64,000 bases of DNA from Hyphomicrobiales bacterium. Lineage in GTDB: Bacteria > Pseudomonadota > Alphaproteobacteria > Rhizobiales > Rhizobiaceae. The stretch covers positions 296,583 through 360,582 of the forward strand of contig UBZT01000004.1 of the NCBI GenBank assembly GCA_900470155.1. Reading direction: 5' to 3'. Positions 50,549 to 59,191 of the stretch are shown one piece after another (the stretch's first letter is position 1; every line of letters begins with the position of its first letter). The notes beneath the pieces are model-generated. The model was not told the origin of the DNA. It did no database searches and saw only the letters and a list, made by a program, of their open reading frames with translations. Position numbers and translations under genes: made by a program.

Positions 50549-52468
50549 TTACCCCGCCGCATTCACCCCGGCATGACTGTCGCCGAGCGCTGCAAACACG
50601 GTCTTGAGAATGCCGGCGGCATCGAGGCCGGCCTTGGCATACATCACCTCAGGCTTGGCCTGGTCCATCCAGTAGTCCGGCAGGACCAGCGAACGCATCT
50701 TCAGGCCACCGTCGAGCAGGCCTTCATTCACCAGAAGATGCACGACCTGGCTACCGAAGCCGCCGACGGCGCCTTCCTCGACGGTGACCAGCACCGCATG
50801 GTCGCGGGCGAGACGTCGGATCAGGTCGACATCGAGCGGCTTGGCAAAACGCGCGTCAGCAACCGTCGTCGACAGGCCCGCCGCGTCGAGATCCTCGGCG
50901 GCCAGCAGGCAGTCGGCCAGACGTGTACCGAAGGACAAAAGCGCCACCTTGGTACCTTCCTTGACGATCCGGCCCTTGCCGATTTCAAGAATTTCGCCGC
51001 GCTCGGGAAGCGCCACGCCGACGCCTTCGCCGCGCGGGTAGCGGAACGAGATCGGGCCGTCGTCGTAAGCGGCGGCCGTGCGCACCATGTGTTTCAGCTC
51101 CGCTTCGTCCGCGGCTGCCATGACCACGAAGCCGGGCAGGGAGGCGAGGAAACCGGTGTCGAAGGATCCGGCATGGGTCGGCCCGTCGGCGCCAACGAAG
51201 CCGGCACGGTCGATCGGGAAACGGACAGGCAGGCCCTGGATCGCCACGTCATGCACGACCTGGTCATAGCCGCGCTGCAGGAAGGTCGAATAGAGCGCAC
51301 AGAACGGCTTGAAACCTTCGGATGCGAGGCCTGCAGCAAAGGTCACGGCATGCTGTTCGGCTATGCCGACATCGAAGGTGCGCTTCGGGAAGAGTTCCTG
51401 CAGCTTGTCGAGACCGGTGCCGGACGGCATGGCCGCGGTAATGCCGACTATCTTCTCGTCAAGCGTTGCCTCCTGAACCAGCGCATCGCCGAACACGGCG
51501 GTATAGCTCGGCGCATTCGGCTTGGCTTTCGCCTGGGTGCCGGTGATCACGTCGAACTTGTTAACGCCGTGATATTTGTCGGCGGCGGCTTCCGCCGGCG
51601 CATAGCCCTTGCCCTTCTGCGTCACCACATGGATCAGCACAGGTCCCTGCTGGTTGTCGCGCACATTGCGCAGCACCGGCAGCAGATGCTCGAAGGAATG
51701 CCCGTCGATCGGTCCGATGTGATAGAAGCCCATCTCTTCGAACATGGTGCCGCCGGTCACATAGCCGCGCGCATGTTCGACGGCGCGGGTGATCGCCCGG
51801 TCGATATTCTTGCCGAGATAGGCCGTCAGCTTCTTGCCGATATCGCGGATGCCCATATAGGTGCGGCCCGAGGCGAGACGCGCCAGATAGGCACTCATTG
51901 CCCCGGTCGGCGGCGCGATCGACATGTCGTTGTCGTTGAGGATGACGATCAGCCGGGCATCGAGCGCGCCGGCATTGTTCAGCGCCTCATAGGCCATGCC
52001 AGCCGACATCGCGCCGTCGCCGATCACAGCGATCACCTTGCGGTCGGACGTCGACAGCTCGGCCGCGACCGCCATGCCGAGGCCGGCGGAAATCGACGTC
52101 GACGAATGGGCCGCGCCAAAGGGATCGTATTCGCTCTCGGCGCGCTTGGTGAAGCCGGAAAGCCCGTCTTCCTGGCGCAGTGTGCGGATACGGTCGCGAC
52201 GACCGGTGAGGATCTTGTGCGGATAACACTGATGCCCGACATCGAAGATCAGCCGGTCGTCCGGCGTGTTGAACACCTTGTGGATGGCGATGGTCAGCTC
52301 GACCACGCCAAGGCCCGCACCCAGATGGCCACCGGTCTTGGAGACGGCGTCGATCATCTCGTCGCGCAGCTCGCGGGCGAGCTGCGGCAGATCACGATCA
52401 TCGATGGTCCGCAAATCGGCAGGCAGCTTGACCGTGTCGAGAAGGGGTGTGTCGGGCAGGGATGTCAC
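50549..52468 (-). CDS. dxs: 1-deoxy-D-xylulose-5-phosphate synthase
   Basis: Thiamine-diphosphate enzyme that condenses pyruvate and glyceraldehyde-3-phosphate, the first step of the MEP isoprenoid pathway. The 639-residue protein has TPP-binding [18 protein letters not shown] (about residues 152-169) and [13 protein letters not shown], the middle domain with [16 protein letters not shown] and [13 protein letters not shown], and the transketolase C-terminal domain. A GTG at 52468 is the only good start, with GAGG upstream. In other rhizobia it is next to xseB and tlyA; here both are separated from it. Confidence 0.95.
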   Translation of the reverse strand: MTSLPDTPLLDTVKLPADLRTIDDRDLPQLARELRDEMIDAVSKTGGHLGAGLGVVELTIAIHKVFNTPDDRLIFDVGHQCYPHKILTGRRDRIRTLRQEDGLSGFTKRAESEYDPFGAAHSSTSISAGLGMAVAAELSTSDRKVIAVIGDGAMSAGMAYEALNNAGALDARLIVILNDNDMSIAPPTGAMSAYLARLASGRTYMGIRDIGKKLTAYLGKNIDRAITRAVEHARGYVTGGTMFEEMGFYHIGPIDGHSFEHLLPVLRNVRDNQQGPVLIHVVTQKGKGYAPAEAAADKYHGVNKFDVITGTQAKAKPNAPSYTAVFGDALVQEATLDEKIVGITAAMPSGTGLDKLQELFPKRTFDVGIAEQHAVTFAAGLASEGFKPFCALYSTFLQRGYDQVVHDVAIQGLPVRFPIDRAGFVGADGPTHAGSFDTGFLASLPGFVVMAAADEAELKHMVRTAAAYDDGPISFRYPRGEGVGVALPERGEILEIGKGRIVKEGTKVALLSFGTRLADCLLAAEDLDAAGLSTTVADARFAKPLDVDLIRRLARDHAVLVTVEEGAVGGFGSQVVHLLVNEGLLDGGLKMRSLVLPDYWMDQAKPEVMYAKAGLDAAGILKTVFAALGDSHAGVNAAG

Positions 52469-52559
52469 GGGCTCATGCCTCTTCTAGTCGTCGTTGGATG
52501 CGCGATATCATTCCCGCAAGAAGAGGGCAAATCGCTGGCATCAAGTCCTTATATAGACA

Positions 52560-53486
52560 TCAACGACCTTCCGGCAAAGGCACAAACTCCTCTTCGTCGC
52601 CAGGAACGATATCGAAGCGGCCGGTTCTCCACTCCTCCTTGGCCTGTTCGATGCGTTCCTTCGACGAGGAAACGAAATTCCACCAGATGAATTTCTGCGA
52701 ATCCATCGCAGCACCTCCGAACAGCATGACGTGACAGCCCTGGGCGCCACCGATCAGCGTGATCGCGTCTCCGGCCCGGAAAACCAGCAACTGATCGGCG
52801 GCAAACCGGTCGCCGGCGATCTCGATTTCGCCTTCAAGCACATAAAGTGCCCGCTCTTCCTGCGTCGCATCGAAGGGGAACCGGGCATGGGGCTGCAGGG
52901 AGAGGTCGACATACATCGTCTCGGAAAACGACTTGACCGGCGACGTTATGCCGCCCATCGAGCCGATCACCACGCGCCCGGACGCACCTCCCGCATTAAA
53001 CAGAGGCAACTCGGTCTTTGCCGTATGGGCAAAGGCCGGATCGATCTCCTCCATCCGCTCCGGCAGCGCCAGCCACGTCTGCAGGCCGGAAATCGACAGA
53101 GGGTGGCCGCGCAGGTTTTCCGGCGTGCGCTCCGAATGCACGATGCCACGGCCCGCCGTCATCAGGTTGATATCGCCTGGTGCGATCACCAGTTCGGTGC
53201 CGAGGCTGTCACGATGCTTGATCTCGCCGTCGAACAGATAGGTGACCGTCGACAGTCCGATATGCGGATGCGGCCTGACATCCATCGCTTCGCCCGCCTT
53301 CAGCACGGCCGGACCCATGCGATCGAAAAAGATGAACGGCCCGACCAGCCGCCGCTTGGCCGAAGGCAGCGCCCGCCGCACCGAAAAATTGCCGATATCG
53401 CTGGAGCGCGGAATGATCAGATGCTCGATCGCATCGCAGGCAAACGCATCGCCGGGCACGGGGTCATTGCCGGGGAAGAAGGACAT
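52560..53486 (-). CDS. Pirin-family protein
   Basis: A 308-residue bicupin protein of the pirin family; members are quercetinases or transcription cofactors with a metal in the N-terminal cupin. The metal ligands appear in VRPHPHIGLSTVTYLFDGEI (about residues 70-89) with His and the Glu of HSERTPENL (about 118). The C-terminal cupin has QPHARFPFDATQEERALYV. Length is at the upper end for bacterial pirins. Start at MSFFPGNDP; the longer ATG is unlikely. No partner genes adjoin it. Confidence 0.88.
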   Translation of the reverse strand: MSFFPGNDPVPGDAFACDAIEHLIIPRSSDIGNFSVRRALPSAKRRLVGPFIFFDRMGPAVLKAGEAMDVRPHPHIGLSTVTYLFDGEIKHRDSLGTELVIAPGDINLMTAGRGIVHSERTPENLRGHPLSISGLQTWLALPERMEEIDPAFAHTAKTELPLFNAGGASGRVVIGSMGGITSPVKSFSETMYVDLSLQPHARFPFDATQEERALYVLEGEIEIAGDRFAADQLLVFRAGDAITLIGGAQGCHVMLFGGAAMDSQKFIWWNFVSSSKERIEQAKEEWRTGRFDIVPGDEEEFVPLPEGR

Positions 53487-53648
53487 GGGTGCGGTCTCCG
53501 GTTTTTCGTGGCGCCACTGTAATCCGGGATTGAGGCCACGCACAGTGCGCTGGGCGGACGGAAGCTGTGACGCAGCGTTCAAATTTCAGGGAACTTGCGG
53601 TGTCTACGATTGATTGACGCCTATGGCGTTGAATGCCATATTGGCGAT

Positions 53649-53939
53649 ATGAAGGCCGAGCTGCTCTTTCGTGAACGTATCATCTACAACGATGGGGCCA
53701 TTCTCGAGATGACCGTCTGGCGGGTTCCCATGCCTGTCCCGCCATCGCGGCATTTCCTGAAATACTCGCTGTTCTATGGTCGGCCCGGCGAGCGCATCGT
53801 CTTGTACGATAACGAGCGCGGTAAAGGTGACCATAGACATTATGGACCGCGTGGGGAGGCATACCGATTTGTCTCCGTGGAGCAATTGCTCACAGACTTC
53901 AGAAGCGATGTCGAACTGGCCAGAGGTGAAACAATATGA
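53649..53939 (+). CDS. TumE-family toxin (DUF6516)
   Basis: A 96-residue protein matching TumE-like toxins: MKAELLFRERIIYNDGAI, WRVPMPVPPSRHFLKYSLFYG and ERIVLYDNERGKGDHRHYG (about residues 62-80) are the family marks. The charged HxRHYG motif is the most conserved part. The toxin precedes its HTH partner, typical of TumE-TumA. It overlaps the next gene by four bases. ATG at 53649 fits the family start although the ribosome site is weak. The molecular target of TumE is not established. Confidence 0.8.
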   Translation: MKAELLFRERIIYNDGAILEMTVWRVPMPVPPSRHFLKYSLFYGRPGERIVLYDNERGKGDHRHYGPRGEAYRFVSVEQLLTDFRSDVELARGETI

Positions 53940-54286
53940 GCAAGGATATCAATATCCACGTCGGAGGCTCCTTCGACCAGGCTGCTAGTCGTTTTATCGA
54001 CGCATGGCATCGCTCCGAGGCGGGAGATCCGGTTTCGGAAGAGCACCTGACCTTCGTCGACTGGGAGGCCTTTGCCCGTACCATGACGGGCAAGCGCCTT
54101 GAGTTGTTGCGCTATCTTCACCGTCATCCCCAGGATAGCGTTGCGGCCTTGGCCCGTAGCCTCAAGCGCGATTACCGCCGGGTACATGAGGACGTCGAGA
54201 TTCTGACCGCGGCCGGTCTGATCAATCGTGACGGGCTGGCGCTGACTGCGGGATACGATGAAATCCGCACAGTGATCGCGCTTTGA
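53936..54286 (+). CDS. TumA/HVO_A0114-type HTH antitoxin
   Basis: A 116-residue winged-helix DNA-binding protein. The N-terminal 60 residues are the toxin-binding part (MSKDINIHVGGSFDQAASRF), followed by the helix-turn-helix QDSVAALARSLKRDYRRVHE (about residues 66-85) and a wing ILTAAGLINRDGLAL. It should neutralise the upstream DUF6516 protein and repress the operon. Its ATG overlaps the toxin stop (ATGA). No palindrome was seen in the 160 bases upstream of the toxin gene. Confidence 0.8.
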   Translation: MSKDINIHVGGSFDQAASRFIDAWHRSEAGDPVSEEHLTFVDWEAFARTMTGKRLELLRYLHRHPQDSVAALARSLKRDYRRVHEDVEILTAAGLINRDGLALTAGYDEIRTVIAL

Positions 54287-54338
54287 CAAAATATGTTAGG
54301 CAACGGTTGTCGGCTTCAGAAGGAGCCGTGAGATAAGC

Positions 54339-54593
54339 TCACTGCCCGTCGAGCGGTTCCACGCCGGCCGGCTTGCCGGCGCGGTCGAGGCGGATCTTCT
54401 CGATGCGGTTTTCGGCGGCCGAGAGCAGCGTCTCGCAATGTTTCTTCAGAAGTTCGCCGCGCTCGTAGATGGCGATGGATTCGTCCAGCGCCACATCGCC
54501 GCGTTCCAGCCGCGCCACGATGCTTTCGAGTTCGGCCACGGCCTTTTCGAAGGAATAGCCGGTCAGGTCGGCGGGGGCAGCGGTGTCGGACAT
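54339..54593 (-). CDS. xseB: Exodeoxyribonuclease VII small subunit
   Basis: The 84-residue XseB subunit binds XseA to form the single-strand exonuclease. The core [22 protein letters not shown] (about residues 12-33) and [19 protein letters not shown] (about 35-53) are highly conserved. ATG at 54593 follows AAGG; a TTG six bases upstream overlaps the preceding stop and is less likely. It directly follows the HDAC-like gene. Confidence 0.93.
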   Translation of the reverse strand: MSDTAAPADLTGYSFEKAVAELESIVARLERGDVALDESIAIYERGELLKKHCETLLSAAENRIEKIRLDRAGKPAGVEPLDGQ

Positions 54594-54595
54594 AC

Positions 54596-55531
54596 TCAAC
54601 CCTTCATCAGTCTAGCGATATGCAGACCGGCCGATTCGGCCAGTCCCTCCAGATCATAGCCGCCTTCCAGCAGGCTGACGACCCGGTTCTTGGCAAAGCG
54701 ATCGGCAACCTCGAGCAGGCGTCCGGTCGCCCAGTCGAAATCCTCGCCGACCAGGTTGATCTGCGCCAGGGGATCGCGGTGATGGGCGTCGAAGCCGGCC
54801 GAGATCAGGATCAGGTCGGGCGAAAAATCATGCAGCGCCGTCAGCACGCGTGATTTGAACGCTTCGCGAAAATGGTCGGAGCCGACATTCGGCGAGAGCG
54901 GTGCATTGACGATATTGTTCCTGATGCCCGTCTCATCCTTGGCGCCGGTGCCGGGATAAAGCGGCATCTGGTGTGTCGAGCAGAACAGCACGGACGGATC
55001 ATCCCAGAAGATGTCCTGCGTGCCATTGCCGTGATGCACGTCCCAGTCGACGATCGCGACACGTTCGACGCCATAGGTCTTCTGGGCGTGGCGCGCGGCA
55101 ATCGCCACCGTATTGAACAGGCAAAAGCCCATCGCCTTAGACTTTTCGGCATGATGCCCCGGCGGGCGGCCCGCCACGAACGCATTGTCGGCCTTGCCCG
55201 TCATCACGTCATCGACCGCCGAAAGAGCGCCGCCGATTGCGGTCAGCGCCACCTGCAGGCTTTTCGGCGAGGCATAGGTATCGGCCTCGATCTGGTTGAT
55301 CTCGCCCTCTTCCTCGGGGATCTGTCGCATCACGGCGAACAGATGCTCCTCCGGATGCGCCAGCGTCACCGCGTCCTCGTTTGCCTGCTTTGCCTCGATG
55401 CGCACCAGCCGTTCGAAATTCGGATGCTCCAAGGCGATGTTCAGCGAGCGCAGCCGGTCGGCGCGCTCCGGGTGGCCGGGCGGCGTATTGTGCTCGAGAA
55501 ACAGCGGGTTCTCATAGAGATGTGTGGTCAT
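54596..55531 (-). CDS. Histone-deacetylase-family (acetylpolyamine amidohydrolase-like) hydrolase
   Basis: A 311-residue zinc amidohydrolase of the HDAC superfamily, removing acetyl or acyl groups from amines; bacterial members act on acetylpolyamines or acetoin-type compounds. The active-site segments are [19 protein letters not shown] (about residues 125-143), [15 protein letters not shown] (about 160-174) and [14 protein letters not shown] (about 246-259), with the Asp/His/Asp zinc ligands and the LEGGYD end. GAGGAAA precedes the ATG. The stop overlaps with the start region of xseB, showing an operon. Substrate is unknown. Confidence 0.9.
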   Translation of the reverse strand: MTTHLYENPLFLEHNTPPGHPERADRLRSLNIALEHPNFERLVRIEAKQANEDAVTLAHPEEHLFAVMRQIPEEEGEINQIEADTYASPKSLQVALTAIGGALSAVDDVMTGKADNAFVAGRPPGHHAEKSKAMGFCLFNTVAIAARHAQKTYGVERVAIVDWDVHHGNGTQDIFWDDPSVLFCSTHQMPLYPGTGAKDETGIRNNIVNAPLSPNVGSDHFREAFKSRVLTALHDFSPDLILISAGFDAHHRDPLAQINLVGEDFDWATGRLLEVADRFAKNRVVSLLEGGYDLEGLAESAGLHIARLMKG

Positions 55532-55721
55532 GGCATATTTCCTCGATCGCCGCTGTACATAACGCGCCCGTGGGTCATCTTCCACCACAAGACGACGTTT
55601 TTACCGTATTCGGTATGCGCTTGGCGGTTTACCCTGTTTCGCGACGGTGGCCGACCGGCCTTGTTATCTTTTAGCCAATGCCGTTAAATGCGCCAAAGCC
55701 ATGGAAAGACAGGCCTTCTTC

Positions 55722-56123
55722 ATGAATGAGATCGAACGGGTCGAGGTGAGCCCACTCACCATTCCCTATCGCGACATTGGCATGTCCGGCGAGATGCAGG
55801 CGGCCGCCTATGTGACACATGCCGAGGCCGCCCTGACGCATTTCTGGCGCTATCGCCCGCCGCTGGAGGACGAGCCGCATTTTGCCGTCTCCAAGCTCGA
55901 ACTGCGGCTTTTCTTTCCCTTGCGTTTTGAAGACAAGGTTACCCTGACCGTCAAGATCGACAAGATCGGCGGCAAGTCGCTCGGTTTCGAGGTCATGTTC
56001 GACAAGAACGGCCAGGCGGCGGCCGAGGTCGACGTGATCTGGACGGCCCGCGATCCCGACACCAACGAACCGGTGGCGCTCCCGGAAGACACGCGCGACT
56101 GGCTCTATCGGTATCTGCGCTAG
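55722..56123 (+). CDS. Hotdog-fold acyl-CoA thioesterase (4HBT family)
   Basis: A 133-residue thioesterase of the YbgC/4-hydroxybenzoyl-CoA type that hydrolyses acyl-CoA. The N-terminal motif IPYRDIGMSGEMQAAAYVTH (about residues 13-32) carries the catalytic-type Asp seen in the tight-turn position, and the strand LELRLFFPLRFEDKVTLTVK follows. The ATG at 55722 has AGG eight bases upstream; an ATG at 55701 is possible. Its last bases CTAG are shared with the convergent stop of the phosphotransferase gene. Confidence 0.8.
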   Translation: MNEIERVEVSPLTIPYRDIGMSGEMQAAAYVTHAEAALTHFWRYRPPLEDEPHFAVSKLELRLFFPLRFEDKVTLTVKIDKIGGKSLGFEVMFDKNGQAAAEVDVIWTARDPDTNEPVALPEDTRDWLYRYLR

Positions 56124-57004
56124 AGAGCCACATCCAGGATAAGCGTCAGAAGCCGACGCTGGTCGTTAAGTGCCGGTGAACCGTTGCGGCGCATGTCGAC
56201 CGTTGTGACCAGCGCCTTCCACAGAGCCCAGCCTCTTGCACGCTGCCATGTCGCGGCATCAAGTGGCAGGGCGGTGTGAAATCGTGTTCTTGCCTCGCCA
56301 TCGAGGAAAGTCCAGGCAATGACCAGATCGCAGGCGGGGTCGCCGATGGCGGCCGTCCCGAAGTCGATCACGGCGGCAAGATGCCCGTCCGCCACCAACA
56401 GATTGCCCGGCGCGATGTCGCCGTGAACCCAGACCGGTGGTCGCGCCCACCGGCTTGAAAGGGCTTCCTTCCAGATCGCGGTCGCGCCATCGCTATCGAT
56501 TTCGTCGGAAAGTTCGGCAAGCGCCGCGACAGTCTCGGCGCTGTAGATGTTGAGTTCGCCGCCGCGGTGGAAACTGTGCGGACCGGCCGGTGGGCCGCCT
56601 GCCGTCTCGGCGCGATGCAGCGATTGCAGGAAGCCGGCAAGGTTGTCGGCAAATCCGCTCATGTCCGCAATCGCTGCCGTCATGGCCGGCTCGCCGGCGA
56701 TCCAGCTATAAACGCCGAAGGGGAAGGGATAACGTGACGAAGCCTGTCCCCGTGCCAGTAGGGTCGGGATCGGCAGGGAAAGCTTCGGCGCCAGCACGGG
56801 AAGGATCCGTTGTTCCTTCGCTCCCTGCGCCGCATAGCGTTGCGCACTGGGTAGCCGCACCGACATCGTCTCGCCGAGCCGGAAGGTCTGGTTGTCCCAG
56901 CCGCCGGGCACCACCTTGCGAACCGGCAGTGCCGCCCAATGTGGAAACTGCTCGGCGATCAGTGCGCGCACCAAGGGCTCGCTGATGTCCAGCCGGTCAC
57001 TCAA
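56120..57004 (-). CDS. Aminoglycoside phosphotransferase (APH)-family kinase
   Basis: A 294-residue APH-fold kinase. ATP-binding region WDNQTFRLGETMSVRLP (about residues 36-52), catalytic loop VWVHGDIAPGNLLV (about 193-206) and DFG-type VIDFGTAAIGDPACDL (about 212-227) are intact, so it should be active. Most chromosomal members phosphorylate metabolites such as choline, homoserine or macrolides rather than aminoglycosides. Nothing in the neighbourhood points to a substrate. Antibiotic resistance should not be inferred. Confidence 0.88.
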   Translation of the reverse strand: MSDRLDISEPLVRALIAEQFPHWAALPVRKVVPGGWDNQTFRLGETMSVRLPSAQRYAAQGAKEQRILPVLAPKLSLPIPTLLARGQASSRYPFPFGVYSWIAGEPAMTAAIADMSGFADNLAGFLQSLHRAETAGGPPAGPHSFHRGGELNIYSAETVAALAELSDEIDSDGATAIWKEALSSRWARPPVWVHGDIAPGNLLVADGHLAAVIDFGTAAIGDPACDLVIAWTFLDGEARTRFHTALPLDAATWQRARGWALWKALVTTVDMRRNGSPALNDQRRLLTLILDVAL

Positions 57005-57058
57005 TTCAAGCGCTCCATCTGTGCCGATGCCGTAGCGCTGGCATTCTGGCCCGTCTGA

Positions 57059-57622
57059 TCAGGCGCTCCGCTGCAGGATCGGATAACCGACCATCACGGC
57101 GCGTCCCGCAAGGCCTGCCACGACGGCCTTCAAAAGGTCGCCCGGGATGAAGGCGAGCGAGCCGTAGAAGGCCTTTTCGAAGCCGAGACCGGCGCCGAAG
57201 GCGAGATAGCCTATGCCGAAAAGGTAAAGCACCACGACGCCGCCGATCGCCGCCGCAGCGATGAAGCCGAGCGTCTGCTTGGTTGCGGCGAACGTATAAC
57301 CGGCAAAACCTTCGGCGATCCGGCCGGTAACATAGGCGGCCGGCAGCCAGCCGATCAGGAAGCCGACGGTCGGGCCGGCGAAGACACCGAGGCCACCGCG
57401 CCCGCCCGACAGCACCGGCAGGCCGATCGCAACAAGCAGGATGACCAGCGCCACCGCAAGAACACCGCGTTTGGCGCCGAGGACCACGCCGGCCAGCATG
57501 ACGCCAAGCGACTGCGCGGTGATCGGTACCGGAATGAAGCCGAGCGTGATCGGCGGCACGGCGCCGAGCGCGACGATGATGGCGGCAAACAAGGCGATGA
57601 GTACGAGGTCGCGTGTCTTCAT
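57059..57622 (-). CDS. bioY: Biotin ECF transporter S component
   Basis: The 187-residue membrane substrate-binding subunit that captures biotin. It has six hydrophobic spans and the BioY patterns PITLGFIPVPITAQSLGVML (about residues 25-44) and a conserved FIPGDLLKAVVAGL near the C-terminus (about 157-170). GGAGG is ideally placed before the ATG at 57622. It is the last gene of bioMNY. Confidence 0.94.
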   Translation of the reverse strand: MKTRDLVLIALFAAIIVALGAVPPITLGFIPVPITAQSLGVMLAGVVLGAKRGVLAVALVILLVAIGLPVLSGGRGGLGVFAGPTVGFLIGWLPAAYVTGRIAEGFAGYTFAATKQTLGFIAAAAIGGVVVLYLFGIGYLAFGAGLGFEKAFYGSLAFIPGDLLKAVVAGLAGRAVMVGYPILQRSA

Positions 57623-57651
57623 GACATCCTCCTGAAAAACCTGATCCTGCT

Positions 57652-58254
57652 TCACTGCCCGCGAATGCCGCGGGCGTCAATGGCGGCGGCGATGCTGTCC
57701 GCATCCTTGAGTGTGGCGATGATCAGCGGCGCAATCACCGTGCCGGCCTTCGGCTTCAACCCGCGGGCGCGGTGGGCCTCGCGGATCGCGTCGTAGCGTG
57801 TCAGGATTTCCGGGATGAAGCGCACGACCAGCCCGACTGCAAGGCCGATATCGGCAGCCTTCAGCAGCCCCAGCCGTTCCAGCGGAATGGCCGCGCGGGT
57901 GATCACCGCGATGAAATCCGAAATGCTGGTTGTCACCGTGACGCTTGCCGCCAGCAGCATCAGGGCCGTCAGCCGCAGCCCCGTGACGCTTGCTTCCTCG
58001 ATGCCGTTGAACACCAGATGCAGGCCGACGACGGCGAGGATGGTGACAAGGATCGGGATCAGCGGCCGGATGGCCACCCGCAGCGGCTGGCCGAGGCCGA
58101 GATAGATCGTGCCGGTTGCCAGCATGGCAAGCGCCAGCAGCGGGATCGACCGCGTCAGAAACAGCAGCACGGCAAAGACCATCAGCCCGGCAAGCTTAGC
58201 GCTGGCCGGCAGGCGGTGCATGACTGTCTGGCCGTCGTGAAAGAGGCTCCTCAT
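57652..58254 (-). CDS. bioN: Energy-coupling factor transporter transmembrane component
   Basis: The 200-residue T-component of the biotin importer that couples the ATPase to BioY. It has five to six spans and the two Ala-Arg-Gly coupling motifs, seen as REAHRARGLKP (about residues 161-171) and AIDARGIRG at the C-terminus. The ATG overlaps the bioM stop by four bases. Confidence 0.94.
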   Translation of the reverse strand: MRSLFHDGQTVMHRLPASAKLAGLMVFAVLLFLTRSIPLLALAMLATGTIYLGLGQPLRVAIRPLIPILVTILAVVGLHLVFNGIEEASVTGLRLTALMLLAASVTVTTSISDFIAVITRAAIPLERLGLLKAADIGLAVGLVVRFIPEILTRYDAIREAHRARGLKPKAGTVIAPLIIATLKDADSIAAAIDARGIRGQ

Positions 58255-58943
58255 GCGCCGGCGATCTCCGCAGCGATCTCGATATAGCGCTGAACGGCCG
58301 CATGGCCTTGCCCGTCAAAGGCGAGCGCCCCTTCGTGGAACACCAGCACACGCGGATAGTCCCGGATCAGGTCGAGGTCATGGGTGATGACGATCGCCTG
58401 CTGGGCAAGCCCCACGATCGCCGCCTTGACCATCGCCCGGTTTTTCAGGTCGAGCTGGTTGGTCGGTTCGTCGAACAGGATCAGCCCCGGCTCGGTGACC
58501 ACGACCGCGGCAAGTGCCGCCAGTTGCAGTTCGCCGCCCGACAGTTCATGCGGGCGACGACTGGCCAGATGGGTGATGCCGAAACGCTCCAGAACGCGGT
58601 CGACAGCAGCCTCGAGCGCCGGCCCTTTCAGTCCGCGGCTTTTCGGCCCCATCGCGATGTCGTCGCGGATGATCGGCAGGATGATCTGGTTCGCCGGGTT
58701 CTGGAAGATGAAGCCGGTCCGGCTCAGCACGGCCCTCTCGTCCTTCGCCGTGTCGAGCCCGTCTAGGGTCACCGTCCCCGATGTCGGTTTGGCAAGGCCG
58801 TTGATCAGCCGGGCAAAACTCGTCTTGCCCGAGCCATTGAGCCCGATCACGCCGATCCGCTGCTCGGATAGCGCAAGCGTGAGCGGCTTCAGCGCTGAAT
58901 GTTCGCCGTAGCGGAGTTCGGTCTGGTCGAAACGGATATGCAA
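58251..58943 (-). CDS. bioM: Biotin ECF transporter ATP-binding protein
   Basis: The 230-residue ATPase of the biotin importer. Walker A is GLNGSGKTSFARL (about residues 36-48), signature is HELSGGELQLAALAAV (about 131-146), Walker B is LILFDEPTNQLD (about 154-165). The start is a TTG at 58943 with AGGAG eight bases upstream, which gives the family length; longer frames run through an unrelated RNA locus. It heads bioMNY, and no biotin synthesis genes are nearby. Confidence 0.93.
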   Translation of the reverse strand: MHIRFDQTELRYGEHSALKPLTLALSEQRIGVIGLNGSGKTSFARLINGLAKPTSGTVTLDGLDTAKDERAVLSRTGFIFQNPANQIILPIIRDDIAMGPKSRGLKGPALEAAVDRVLERFGITHLASRRPHELSGGELQLAALAAVVVTEPGLILFDEPTNQLDLKNRAMVKAAIVGLAQQAIVITHDLDLIRDYPRVLVFHEGALAFDGQGHAAVQRYIEIAAEIAGA

Positions 58944-59034
58944 GGGTGGACGTCTCCTGAAGCCTGCCGGTTCTATAGACCCTCGGTGCGATGAGGGGAA
59001 TGGGGCCGCGTAGGCGACAACGGCCTCTGCTTCG

Positions 59035-59063
59035 TTGACAAAATCGCCTCTTCGCTCCATATT
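59035..59063 (+). promoter_or_regulatory. Sigma-70-type promoter of the structured RNA
   Basis: TTGACA (59035-59040), 17 bases, then CATATT (59058-59063); shifting one base gives the rhizobial form GTTGAC-N17-CCATAT. It is the clearest vegetative promoter seen in the window and points toward the structured RNA, predicting a start near 59070. Confidence 0.7.
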
Positions 59064-59069
59064 CTGCAT

Positions 59070-59189
59070 AGAAGTTTCGAGGTGGGAACGGCCTACCCAC
59101 GCACCCGCAAGGGTTAGTAGCCGCAAGGCGAAGAGATCCGGGATTTGGCACCCCGGCGGAAATGGAAGCCCCGCTCGCGCGGGGTTTTT
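59070..59189 (+). ncRNA. Candidate structured RNA of about 120 nt with own promoter and terminator
   Basis: Between a good promoter and an intrinsic terminator lies a string of short GC-rich stems: GTGGG (59083-59087 region) with CCCAC (59096-59100), CCC-GCAA-GGG, GCC-GCAA-GGC (two GNRA tetraloops in a row), and CCGGG with CCCGG around ATTTGGCA, then the terminator CCCCGC-TCGC-GCGGGG-TTTTT. GNRA loops occur only on this strand, which supports the direction. I do not recognise a family. It converges on the PBECR-like nuclease gene with a two-base gap. Confidence 0.6.
59169..59189 (+). terminator. Intrinsic terminator of the structured RNA
   Basis: CCCCGC-TCGC-GCGGGG followed by five T residues. 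On the minus strand the same stem lies directly after the nuclease gene but has no T-run. Confidence 0.85.
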
Positions 59190-59191
59190 CA

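Noticed and set aside
56120-57004. Aminoglycoside resistance gene
   Set aside because: The APH fold is clear, but the sequence looks like a chromosomal metabolite kinase and no mobile or resistance context exists.
58969-58982. GGTTCTATAGACCC as a possible BioR operator upstream of bioM
   Set aside because: It is a palindrome in the right place, but it does not match the TTATCTATAA-type BioR consensus well enough to call.
59070-59189. Type III toxin-antitoxin RNA with tandem repeats
   Set aside because: The RNA has several stems but no tandem sequence repeats, and it is convergent with the nuclease gene rather than upstream of it; only a looser RNA-nuclease relation is proposed.
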